Origin: Desulfobacteraceae bacterium
Lineage (GTDB): Bacteria > Desulfobacterota > DSM-4660 > Desulfatiglandales > Desulfatiglandaceae
Assembly (NCBI GenBank): GCA_011042035.1
Contig: DQZA01000030.1
Location: forward strand, 1 to 5,287
Direction: 5' to 3'
Length of the DNA: 5,287 nucleotides
Positions 1 to 5,287 of the stretch are shown here, in pieces. The notes below the pieces were generated by a model. The model was given only the letters and a program-made list of their open reading frames with translations. It searched no databases and had not been told where the DNA came from. Made by a program: the position numbers and the translations under genes. Numbering within the stretch: position 1 is the first letter of the stretch; every line of letters begins with the position of its first letter.

Positions 1-1
1 C

Positions 2-285
2 TCCCCCCCCATCCAAGAGGCCCGCAAGATCGCCCTGTATGGCCTCGGAACAAGACTCGCCTTTAATCCCTTCATAGATCCCTTAATAAACAAGCATGAG
101 GTTCTCTCTTCTAATACCGTTGTTTGGGCGCGAGCTCCCACTTATAGGGATCTTGTAAGTACCATAGGGCCGTAGTGGAGGGCATTAAGAGGGGAGAAAA
201 GGAAAATGCTGCTCAACTCACAGAGGAGCATGTATTGGAAGGCCTAAAGGTCTTGCAGGATATTTCAAAAAGAGGAGGGGAGTGA
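2..285 (+). pseudogene. C-terminal remnant of a probable GntR-family (FCD domain) regulator, frame-broken
   Basis: No single frame covers this stretch. One frame is open from base 2 to a TAG at 173-175. Its second half contains NPFIDPLI, about where FCD proteins carry an N-P-L-L-like helix, and it reads on to TYRDLV. A second frame is blocked by a TAG at 145-147, then reads YHRAVVEGIKRGEKENAA and on to a TGA at 283-285. That second part has the look of the last FCD helices: the H-R-x-(I/V)-V-E-x-I-x-x-G-(D/E) pattern, then an A-x-x-L-x-x-E-H helix. A one-base deletion, or a -1 shift, between 148 and 175 joins the two with about the expected spacing from the N-P helix to the His. FCD regulators bind a metal and a carboxylate ligand and control nearby transport or catabolic operons. 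The DNA-binding half would lie outside the window. The upstream half is less certain: SSNTVVW also recalls Asp/Glu-racemase or maleate-isomerase folds, so two unrelated gene ends remain possible. Confidence 0.42.
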
Positions 286-300
286 TAGGAGGTCTAAGGC

Positions 301-323
301 TATGCCCATGAGGGCATATTTTT
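301..323 (+). terminator. Rho-independent terminator (possible attenuator)
   Basis: A perfect 7-bp stem, TATGCCC (301-307) against GGGCATA (312-318), encloses a 4-nt ATGA loop and is followed directly by five T residues (319-323). It lies 15 bases after the TGA at 283-285, so it fits the end of the upstream regulator gene. It also lies only 31 bases before the start of the binding-protein gene, and I find no convincing -35/-10 pair between the two. Transcription of the transporter may therefore have to pass this hairpin, which would make it an attenuator. The stem and T-run are seen directly; the attenuator role is inference. Confidence 0.75.
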
Positions 324-373
324 CGTTTTATTTTAATTTAGAGGAGGGGGTAACGTGGAAAGATACGGGTTGA
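302..373 (+). other. Possible 23-codon leader ORF starting inside the terminator
   Basis: An AGGAGGT Shine-Dalgarno sequence at 287-293 stands 8 bases ahead of an ATG at 302 that lies within the left arm of the terminator stem. The frame reads MPMRAYFSFYFN and continues for 23 codons to a TGA at 371-373, overlapping the first codons of the binding-protein gene in another frame. A ribosome starting here would cover the left stem arm and prevent hairpin formation. The Phe/Tyr-rich stretch is partly a by-product of the T-rich terminator tail, so it is weak evidence for amino-acid sensing. This may be chance; I rate it as a candidate regulatory leader and not a functional protein. Confidence 0.25.
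341..350 (+). promoter_or_regulatory. Ribosome binding site of the binding-protein gene
   Basis: GAGGAGGGGG contains a GGAGG core (343-347) 7 bases before the GTG at 355. It fixes this GTG as the start and fits a highly translated periplasmic binding protein. Confidence 0.75.
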
Positions 374-1566
374 TTTTGGGCGTTGTTTTCGCGTGCTTGA
401 TTGGTTTTTTTGTCTTCCCTGCAGCGGGTCAGGTTGGGGGTACCATTAGGATTGGCGAGATAAATACTTACAGTAAGTTAACCAATTTTACCATTCCCTA
501 TCGCAATGGATGGCAACTAGCGCTTGAGGAAATAAACAGCTCGGGCGGGGTTCTAGGAAAGAAGATCGAGGTAATATCTCGTGACGATGCAGGGAAGCCC
601 GGCAATGCGGTAAAGATAGCCGAAGAACTGGTGCGAAGGGACAAGGTTGTCTTGCTGATGGGGTCGTATTTCAGCCACGTGGGACTGGCACTGACGGATT
701 TTGCCAAGAGAAACAAACTTTTCTATCTTGCCGCTGAACCTCTTTCGGATGCCGTTGTGTGGGCAAAGGGGAATCGATATACCTTCAGGTTGAGGCCCTC
801 AACTTATATGCAGGCGGCCATGCTGGCAGTGGAGGCCGCTAAAAACCCGGCCAAGCGGTGGGCCACCATTGCGCCCAATTATGCCTATGGTAAGGATGCG
901 GTAAAGTCCTTTGAGAAAGTGCTTAAGACCAAAAGACCCGATGTACAGTTCGTTGCCGAGCAATGGCCTGCCCTTTTTAAGATAAATGCAGGGTCTGAAA
1001 TTGAAGCGCTGTCCAGGGCTAAGCCAGAGGCGGTGTACAATGTTACTTTTGGAAGTGACCTTGCCAAGTTTGTTAGGGAAGGCAAACTGAGGGGATTCTT
1101 TAAAGGCCGTTTTATAGTGAGCCTATTGAGTGGTGAACCGGAGTACCTTGATCCCCTCAAAGATGAGGCCCCGGAGGGCTGGCTTGTAACGGGTTACCCT
1201 TGGTATGACATAAAAACACCTGCCCACACCAGGTTCCTCAAGGCCTACCAGGCCAAATACCATGATTACCCACGGACCGGCTCGGTGGTAGGGTACAACA
1301 CCATGTGGGCTGTGGCACATATGCTCAAAAAGGCTGGGTGCACAGATACGGAAAAGATGGTGGATGCCATGGAGGGGCTGACCTTTGACTCGCCGTTTGG
1401 CCCTATTACCTTCCGAAAGATTGACCATCAATCCACCATGGGAGCCTTTGTAGGGTACACCGCTCTCCGCAATGGAAAAGGGGTTATGGTCAATTGGAAA
1501 TATATGGACGGGAAAGACTTTCTGCCAAGTGACGAAGAGGTGAGGAAGTTAAGACCACAAGGCTAA
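355..1566 (+). CDS. Liv-type ABC transporter periplasmic substrate-binding protein
   Basis: This 403-residue protein is the periplasmic receptor of the importer encoded downstream. It begins at a GTG behind a strong Shine-Dalgarno site. Residues 1-25 form a Sec signal peptide: one basic residue (R3), a hydrophobic core at about 6-22, and an A-A-G end that suggests cleavage before Q26. The mature part has the layout of type I periplasmic binding proteins (Peripla_BP_6, two Rossmann-like lobes): IRIGEIN at 31-37, then NGWQLALEEINSSGGVLGKK at 51-70, PNYAYGKDAV at 174-183, and the late GYNTMWAVAHMLKKAG helix at 313-328. Length is typical or slightly long. The first ligand loop reads GSYFSHVG (103-110), unlike the C-S-G type loop I recall from LivJ/LivK, so I do not give a livJ or livK symbol. 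The TFRLRPSTYMQAA, DLAKFVREG and EPEYLDPLKDEAPEGW stretches recall a subgroup sometimes labelled as arsenic-linked (As_SBP-like) binding proteins; this is memory, not a search. Substrate: a small organic solute, possibly an amino acid, unresolved. Confidence 0.92.
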   Translation: MERYGLILGVVFACLIGFFVFPAAGQVGGTIRIGEINTYSKLTNFTIPYRNGWQLALEEINSSGGVLGKKIEVISRDDAGKPGNAVKIAEELVRRDKVVLLMGSYFSHVGLALTDFAKRNKLFYLAAEPLSDAVVWAKGNRYTFRLRPSTYMQAAMLAVEAAKNPAKRWATIAPNYAYGKDAVKSFEKVLKTKRPDVQFVAEQWPALFKINAGSEIEALSRAKPEAVYNVTFGSDLAKFVREGKLRGFFKGRFIVSLLSGEPEYLDPLKDEAPEGWLVTGYPWYDIKTPAHTRFLKAYQAKYHDYPRTGSVVGYNTMWAVAHMLKKAGCTDTEKMVDAMEGLTFDSPFGPITFRKIDHQSTMGAFVGYTALRNGKGVMVNWKYMDGKDFLPSDEEVRKLRPQG

Positions 1567-1576
1567 TGTAGTCTTG

Positions 1577-1606
1577 GGGCCGGGGTCGAACGTCTGACCC
1601 TGGCCC
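1577..1606 (+). promoter_or_regulatory. Intergenic stem-loop between binding protein and permease
   Basis: GGGCCGGGGTC (1577-1587) pairs with GACCCTGGCCC (1596-1606) over 11 bp, with one G-U wobble (1582 with 1601) and an 8-nt loop. Only two T residues follow, so it is not a classic intrinsic terminator. It starts 10 bases after the binding-protein stop codon and ends 23 bases before the permease start. Stable hairpins in this position of ABC operons commonly protect the upstream message from 3' decay or cause partial termination, so that more binding protein than permease is made. The pairing is seen directly; the role is inferred. Confidence 0.6.
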
Positions 1607-1629
1607 TTGGATTTGAGGCAGGTCAAACC

Positions 1630-3504
1630 TTGGGCGCTTTCATAGTTCAATTCTTAACCGGGCTTTCAGACGCAGCATCGCTGTTTTTCGTAGCAGCAGG
1701 GCTGTCGCTCATATTCGGCGTGAGCCGTGTGGTGAATATGGCCCATGGTTCCTTTTACATGGTAGGGGCCTACGTGGCCTACTTTGTTGTCTCGTTCCTC
1801 CCAAAGGGGATTTTTACCTTTTGGTCAGGTATTATCATAGCGGCCCTCGCAGTGGGGGTGTTGGGAGTCATAATTGAAATCCTCCTCATGAGAAGACTTT
1901 ACAAGGCCCCTGAACTTTTCATGCTCATGGCCACATTTGCAGTGCTGCTTGTTATTGCTGACCTTTCTCTTTGGCTGTTTGGGGCAGAAGATAAGATTGG
2001 GCCAAGGGCGCCGGGGCTTGACGGGAGCTACAATATCATGGGGGCCTTGATTCCCCAGTATGACATTGCACTGATCGTCGTGGCGCCCCTGATCCTGATC
2101 GGGTTGTGGTTGCTGTTGAACAAGACGAGGTGGGGAATACTCATCAGGGCAGCAACTGAAGATCGAGACATGCTTGCTGCCCTGGGTGTTAACCAGAAAT
2201 GGCTTTTTAGCAGCGTGTTTTTCCTGGGCTCCTGTCTTGCAGGGCTTGGAGGGGCAATCCAGCTCCCTAAGGGCGGCGCGGACTTGTTGATGGACCTCAA
2301 TGTAATTGCTACCGCATTTGTCATTGTGGTTGTGGGGGGCATGGGAAGTATCGGGGGCGCTTTTCTGGCATCCGTTCTTATTGGCGAGTTGTCATCTTTT
2401 GGAGTCCTGGTATTGCCCCAGAGCACCTTGGTCATGATGTTCCTTGTCATGGCGGTGGTCCTGATAGTAAGGCCATACGGACTTCTGGGAAAACCTGAGG
2501 CAGAAGAGCACCTGCCGCCGGAGCTTGTGGAATCTCCCTTGAGGCCCGCCCCTTTGAAGTTCAGGTTGGTGGGACTTGGGGTTCTTGTGGTCCTCATTTT
2601 GCTTCCCTTTTTTGCCGGTAGTTTTCAACTGGTTCTGTTTGGTGAGATTGCCATTTTTGCCCTGGCGTGCATGAGCCTGTTTTTCATGATGGGCCCCGGG
2701 GGTATGGTCTCCTTTGGCCACGCTGCGTTCTTTGGCGGCGGGGCCTATGCAGCAGCCCTCTTGGTGCACTATACTAATTCACCGATGGAACTGGCAATTG
2801 CTCTAGCGCCCCTCTGCATGGGACTACTTGCCCTTATCATAGGATGGTTTTGTGTGCGTCTGTCCGGGGTATATCTTGCCATGCTTACCCTGGCCTTTGC
2901 CCAGATATGCTGGTCGATTGTTTTTCAGTGGAGTGGTTTCACCGGAGGGGACGATGGAATCCTGGGGATTTGGCCTGCGAAGTGGGCAAGTAACGAGGTT
3001 GTCTTTTATTATCTTACCCTGTTGGTCAGCATTGGTGGGATAATGATCCTGCGATATCTGCTGTTTACCCCCTTTGGCTATACCATGAGGGCCTGCCGCG
3101 ATTCCCATCTGAGACCCGATTCCATTGGTATCAACGTAAAGCGTCAGCAGTGGTTCTCCTTTGCAGTAGCAGGGGTATTCGCGGGTCTTGCCGGGGGAAT
3201 CTATGTCTTTTCAAAGGGGAGCGTGTTTCCCACTGAAATGTCCATATCCCGCTCATTCGACATACTGTTAAGTGTGTTACTTGGGGGCGTCCACTCAATG
3301 TCAGGCCCGCTGGTGGGCTCCACTGTTTTTATCTGGCTTGAACATCAAATTTCACAAATACCTTTCTACAAATGGGGCTTGCAGATACAGCCGTGGCGCT
3401 TGATTTTGGGTGGCATCTATATCCTATTGGTTATGGCCTTTCCCCAGGGTATTGCAGGGTATTTTGGTAGAAGATTCGAAGGGACCTTTTCTGTAAACAA
3501 ATGA
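1630..3504 (+). CDS. Fused Liv-type ABC permease, LivH and LivM domains in one polypeptide
   Basis: This 624-residue inner-membrane protein forms the whole transmembrane channel of the importer. Residues 1 to about 285 match LivH: SRVVNMAHGSFYMVGAY at 32-48, and the ATPase-contact region RAATEDRDMLAALGVNQK (173-190) followed by AGLGGAIQLP. Residues from about 311 to 624 match LivM: GPGGMVSFGHAAFFGGGAYA (355-374), LSGVYLAMLTLAFAQ (411-425), FTGGDDGI (437-444), and a second contact region RACRDSHLRPDSIGINVKRQ (487-506) followed by AGLAGGIY. About 25 residues rich in Pro and Glu (286-310) link them. Separate LivH and LivM are each roughly 290-330 residues, so the length equals both added together. 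Many hydrophobic segments occur across both halves. The start is TTG behind AGGCAGG (1616-1622). The next ATG (1738) would remove the first membrane segment and cut into the conserved motif, so TTG is preferred. Fused LivHM proteins occur in some bacteria; the linker is cytoplasmic by family topology (inferred). Confidence 0.93.
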   Translation: MGAFIVQFLTGLSDAASLFFVAAGLSLIFGVSRVVNMAHGSFYMVGAYVAYFVVSFLPKGIFTFWSGIIIAALAVGVLGVIIEILLMRRLYKAPELFMLMATFAVLLVIADLSLWLFGAEDKIGPRAPGLDGSYNIMGALIPQYDIALIVVAPLILIGLWLLLNKTRWGILIRAATEDRDMLAALGVNQKWLFSSVFFLGSCLAGLGGAIQLPKGGADLLMDLNVIATAFVIVVVGGMGSIGGAFLASVLIGELSSFGVLVLPQSTLVMMFLVMAVVLIVRPYGLLGKPEAEEHLPPELVESPLRPAPLKFRLVGLGVLVVLILLPFFAGSFQLVLFGEIAIFALACMSLFFMMGPGGMVSFGHAAFFGGGAYAAALLVHYTNSPMELAIALAPLCMGLLALIIGWFCVRLSGVYLAMLTLAFAQICWSIVFQWSGFTGGDDGILGIWPAKWASNEVVFYYLTLLVSIGGIMILRYLLFTPFGYTMRACRDSHLRPDSIGINVKRQQWFSFAVAGVFAGLAGGIYVFSKGSVFPTEMSISRSFDILLSVLLGGVHSMSGPLVGSTVFIWLEHQISQIPFYKWGLQIQPWRLILGGIYILLVMAFPQGIAGYFGRRFEGTFSVNK

Positions 3505-3523
3505 GGCATATGGACCGTGGTTA

Positions 3524-4279
3524 ATGGGTGTATTACTGGAAGTAATAGAATTACATAAATCATTTGGTGGGGTGACGGCGGTTGATGGGGTCAGTTTTGA
3601 TCTCCAAGAAGGCCACCTTCTGGCCATGATAGGTCCCAATGGTGCAGGAAAATCCACTTGTTTTAATCTTATCAATGGCCAGCTAAGACCTGATAGGGGA
3701 AAAATCAGGATCCTTGGAAAAGATATAACCGGCATGAAGCCAAGGCATGTGTGGAGGCTGGGGGTTGGAAGGACCTTTCAGGTGGCTTCCACCTTTCTCT
3801 CAATGACAGTTGTCGAAAATGTACAGATGGTATTCATATCAAGCCACCGAAAACTCAATTCCATGACGAAAAAGGTTAGCAATTTATATAGGGATGAGGC
3901 CATGGAATTGCTCAAGTTGGTGGGTGTGGAAGAGCAATGGGATAGACCCTGCGGGATCCTGGCATATGGTGATCTCAAGCGAGTGGAGTTGGCCATGGCC
4001 CTTGCCAATAACCCGAAACTGCTGTTGATGGATGAGCCAACGGCAGGTATGGGACTGAAGGAACGTCTGAAGCTTATGGAGCTGACTGCTAGAATAGCAA
4101 AGGATCGTAATATCGGGGTCTTATTCACCGAGCATGACATGGATGTGGTCTTTTCCCATGCTGATTTCATAATTGTGCTGAATTATGGGAAATTGATCGC
4201 CCGTGGAACCCCGACAGAAGTCAGAGACAATGAAGAAGTGAAAGAGATATACCTAGGCTCTTGTGCAACAGGTACATAA
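3524..4279 (+). CDS. livG: Liv-type ABC transporter ATP-binding protein LivG
   Basis: This 251-residue cytoplasmic ATPase pairs with LivF to drive import through the fused permease. Seen in order: Walker A GPNGAGKST (37-45), Q-loop glutamine Q86 in RTFQ, a divergent signature AYGDLKRVELAMAL (147-160) where other ABC proteins have LSGGQ, Walker B LLLMDEP (166-172) with catalytic E171, D-loop TAGMGLKE, and switch histidine H204 in TEHDMDVVF. The R-T-F-Q context, a Y-G signature and the C-terminal tail with GTPTEVRDN and YLG are typical of LivG, as is the length. It begins 20 bases after the permease stop. A weak GGA (3512-3514) is the only Shine-Dalgarno candidate, and the ATG overlaps the TAA of a four-codon ORF (3510-3524, TAATG), so translation may be coupled to upstream ribosomes. 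The substrate range of the system is set by the binding protein and permease, not this subunit. Confidence 0.93.
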   Translation: MGVLLEVIELHKSFGGVTAVDGVSFDLQEGHLLAMIGPNGAGKSTCFNLINGQLRPDRGKIRILGKDITGMKPRHVWRLGVGRTFQVASTFLSMTVVENVQMVFISSHRKLNSMTKKVSNLYRDEAMELLKLVGVEEQWDRPCGILAYGDLKRVELAMALANNPKLLLMDEPTAGMGLKERLKLMELTARIAKDRNIGVLFTEHDMDVVFSHADFIIVLNYGKLIARGTPTEVRDNEEVKEIYLGSCATGT

Positions 4280-4301
4280 TGGGATTGCAATCTTGATTCC
4301 A

Positions 4302-5021
4302 ATGGAAAATAGGCAAGACCGACACATACTCAGCTTAAAAGACGTAAATACCTTTTATGGTAAAGCCCAAATCCTATTTGATATGTCACTGGCAATGTCC
4401 AGGGGAGAGGTAGCTGTCCTGCTGGGCAGAAATGGAGTGGGAAAAAGCACAACCTTCAAGAGCATAATCGGGCTCGTGGTTCCCAAGAGCGGGAGCATTT
4501 ACTTTAAGGGAGAAGAGATCACGGGCTTGCCTCCTTACAAAGTTTGCTCAATGGGCCTTGGCTATGTGCCCGAAGACCGGAGGATATTCACGGGACTAAC
4601 GGTTATGGAAAATCTGGAAGTGGGGAGGAGGCTACCCAGGGAGGGCTTTGAGCCCTGGACGTCTGAACGGCTTTTTGAACTTTTCCCTAACTTGCGAGGC
4701 TTAGGCAAGCACCTTGGAGGACAGATAAGCGGTGGCGAGCAACAAATGCTTACCATTGCCCGTACGCTCATGGGAAACCCTGAGATGATTATACTGGATG
4801 AGCCGTCTGAGGGGCTTGCTCCTGTGATTGTGGACCAACTGGCGAATACCATAAGAAATCTCAAGGAAAACAAAGTGGCAGTTTTACTGGCAGAGCAAAA
4901 CCTTAATTTTGCCAGGAGGATTTGCGATAGGGTGTTCATCATAGATCATGGCAGGGTTTGCCACGAAAGTACCATGGCGGGCCTTACTGGTGATGTCTGC
5001 GAGATGTATTTGGCGGTGTGA
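4302..5021 (+). CDS. livF: Liv-type ABC transporter ATP-binding protein LivF
   Basis: This is the second ATPase of the importer, 239 residues from the ATG at 4302. An in-frame GTG at 4263 would give 252 residues and a 17-base overlap with livG. The conserved core (LSLKDVNTFYGKAQ) begins about nine residues after the ATG, so the shorter form better fits the family length, though neither start has a good Shine-Dalgarno site. From the ATG: Walker A GRNGVGKST (42-50), the LivF-typical YVPEDRRIFTGLTVMENL Q-loop region (88-105), signature ISGGEQQMLTIARTL (142-156), Walker B MIILDEP (162-168), D-loop SEGLAP, and EQN (198-200) with glutamine at the usual switch-histidine position. That E-Q-N is the normal LivF/UrtE form. 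It sits directly after livG in the same operon and completes the transporter. The C-terminal end (CHESTMAGLTGDVCEMYLAV) is somewhat diverged from the usual G-T-x-x-E-L tail but intact. Confidence 0.93.
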   Translation: MENRQDRHILSLKDVNTFYGKAQILFDMSLAMSRGEVAVLLGRNGVGKSTTFKSIIGLVVPKSGSIYFKGEEITGLPPYKVCSMGLGYVPEDRRIFTGLTVMENLEVGRRLPREGFEPWTSERLFELFPNLRGLGKHLGGQISGGEQQMLTIARTLMGNPEMIILDEPSEGLAPVIVDQLANTIRNLKENKVAVLLAEQNLNFARRICDRVFIIDHGRVCHESTMAGLTGDVCEMYLAV

Positions 5022-5090
5022 AACACAGAGGCCCAGGGTATAAGGCGTATGGGATATGGGTGAGAGGAAACTTTAATGGGGCTATCTTAA

Positions 5091-5100
5091 AAGGAGGTGA
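5091..5100 (+). promoter_or_regulatory. Strong ribosome binding site of the hydrolase gene
   Basis: AAGGAGGTGA is nearly a full complement of the 16S rRNA 3' end. It is 3 bases before an ATG at 5104 that hits a stop after four codons, and 8 bases before the ATG at 5109 that opens the long frame. The spacer from 5022 to 5090 shows no clear terminator hairpin and no clear promoter, so the hydrolase gene is probably in the same transcript as livF. Confidence 0.7.
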
Positions 5101-5108
5101 CATATGCA

Positions 5109-5287
5109 ATGGTCATAGGGATAATGGCCGCGGTTTTTTGCCTTGGTAATCAAGCCGGGGCAGTGGCGCAATCAGGTAAGACCGGTGTCATCGTTGTGGA
5201 TGTCCAGGGAGATTTCACAACGTGGAAGAAGGGCTCACTTGCCGTGCCAGGAACCGATGAAGCCTTTGTCAAGAGCGTTGAAGATGC
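5109..5287 (+). CDS. Exported nicotinamidase/isochorismatase-family cysteine hydrolase, N-terminal part only
   Basis: The gene runs off the window; 59 codons are visible from the ATG at 5109. An in-frame TAA at 5088-5090 limits the upstream extent. Residues 1-20 look like a signal peptide (hydrophobic MVIGIMAAVFCLG, then A-V-A before Q21), although no Lys or Arg precedes the core. Residues 27-36, VIVVDVQGDF, match the first strand of the family, with D31 at the catalytic aspartate position. GSLAVPGTDE (42-51) matches the GSLAV-P-G motif of nicotinamidases (PncA) more than that of isochorismatases or other amidases. The catalytic lysine, nucleophilic cysteine and metal ligands lie beyond the end. 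In cytoplasmic PncA the aspartate is near residue 8-10, so about 20 residues have been added at the front. Family activity would be hydrolysis of nicotinamide to nicotinate and ammonia; a periplasmic site is inferred. It may act with the adjoining importer. Other amide substrates remain possible. Confidence 0.75.
   Translation, partial: MVIGIMAAVFCLGNQAGAVAQSGKTGVIVVDVQGDFTTWKKGSLAVPGTDEAFVKSVED

Noticed and set aside
175..285. Independent 36-codon gene starting at GTG 175 in a TAGTG overlap
   Set aside because: The FCD-like pattern continues upstream of this GTG (YHRAV before VEGI), so it is better read as the tail of a larger broken gene than as a new small gene.
355..432. Lipoprotein signal with Cys14 in the binding protein
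   Set aside because: VFAC is a poor lipobox and the hydrophobic core continues well beyond Cys14; a signal peptidase I site after A-A-G fits better.
1564..1632. Read-through fusion of binding protein and permease (same frame, only the TAA at 1564-1566 between them)
   Set aside because: Sixty-odd bases without another stop is easily chance; the spacer encodes nothing conserved and holds a strong hairpin and a separate ribosome site.
2028..2597. 189-codon open frame on the - strand inside the permease gene
   Set aside because: Antisense shadow of a strongly supported permease domain; its translation is low-complexity (rich in Ser, Thr, Pro, Arg), has no recognisable motif and no Shine-Dalgarno context.
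2852..3043. 63-codon + strand frame inside the permease gene
   Set aside because: Out-of-frame overlap within the LivM half; no ribosome site and the permease frame is intact through it.
355..5021. Urea transporter (UrtABCDE) identity
   Set aside because: The gene order and domain types are shared, but UrtB/UrtC are normally separate and no urease or urea-carboxylase gene is visible; nothing here favours urea over other ligands.
5022..5090. Terminator after livF
   Set aside because: The only pairing found (CTTTAA near 5070 with TTAAAAG near 5088) is short, AT-rich and imperfect and has no T-run after it.
1..5287. tRNA/rRNA genes, CRISPR arrays, insertion sequences or attachment-site repeats
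   Set aside because: No tandem spaced repeats, terminal inverted repeats, transposase motifs or cloverleaf-like sequences were seen on either strand.

Overview
The window is one end of a bacterial operon for a high-affinity Liv-type (hydrophobic amino acid transporter, HAAT) ABC importer. It is flanked upstream by the broken tail of what looks like a GntR/FCD regulator. Downstream is the start of an exported nicotinamidase-like cysteine hydrolase. All supported genes are on the + strand. Base composition is mixed, near 50% GC by eye. GTG and TTG starts are used, Shine-Dalgarno sites are purine-rich, and the exported proteins have Sec-type signal peptides. This points to a Gram-negative bacterium. 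The fused permease and the style of the binding protein remind me of Desulfobacterota (deltaproteobacteria) or related proteobacteria, but that is an impression and not proven by the sequence.

Layout. 1-285: end of a probable FCD-domain transcription regulator, readable only across two frames. 286-354: a short leader holding a strong intrinsic terminator (301-323), a well-placed Shine-Dalgarno site with a 23-codon ORF starting inside that terminator, and the Shine-Dalgarno site of the next gene. 355-1566: periplasmic substrate-binding protein (LivK/LivJ type). 1567-1629: spacer with an 11-bp GC-rich hairpin. 1630-3504: a single polypeptide in which the two permease subunits LivH and LivM are fused. 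3524-4279: ATPase LivG. 4302-5021 (or from 4263): ATPase LivF. 5022-5108: spacer ending in a near-perfect Shine-Dalgarno site. 5109 to the window end: N-terminus of a nicotinamidase/isochorismatase-family hydrolase with a signal peptide.

How the genes work together. The binding protein captures a small solute in the periplasm and delivers it to the fused LivH-LivM channel. A LivG-LivF heterodimer on the cytoplasmic face powers import. The substrate cannot be named. The family handles branched-chain amino acids, but members also carry amides, urea, aromatic acids and other small organic molecules, and the residues around the expected ligand loop are not those of classic LivJ/LivK. The downstream hydrolase raises the possibility that an amide is cleaved in the periplasm next to this transporter; this is inference.

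I see no wholly new system. The points most worth a second look are the terminator-embedded leader ORF, the LivHM fusion, the frame-broken regulator and the exported nicotinamidase-like enzyme.
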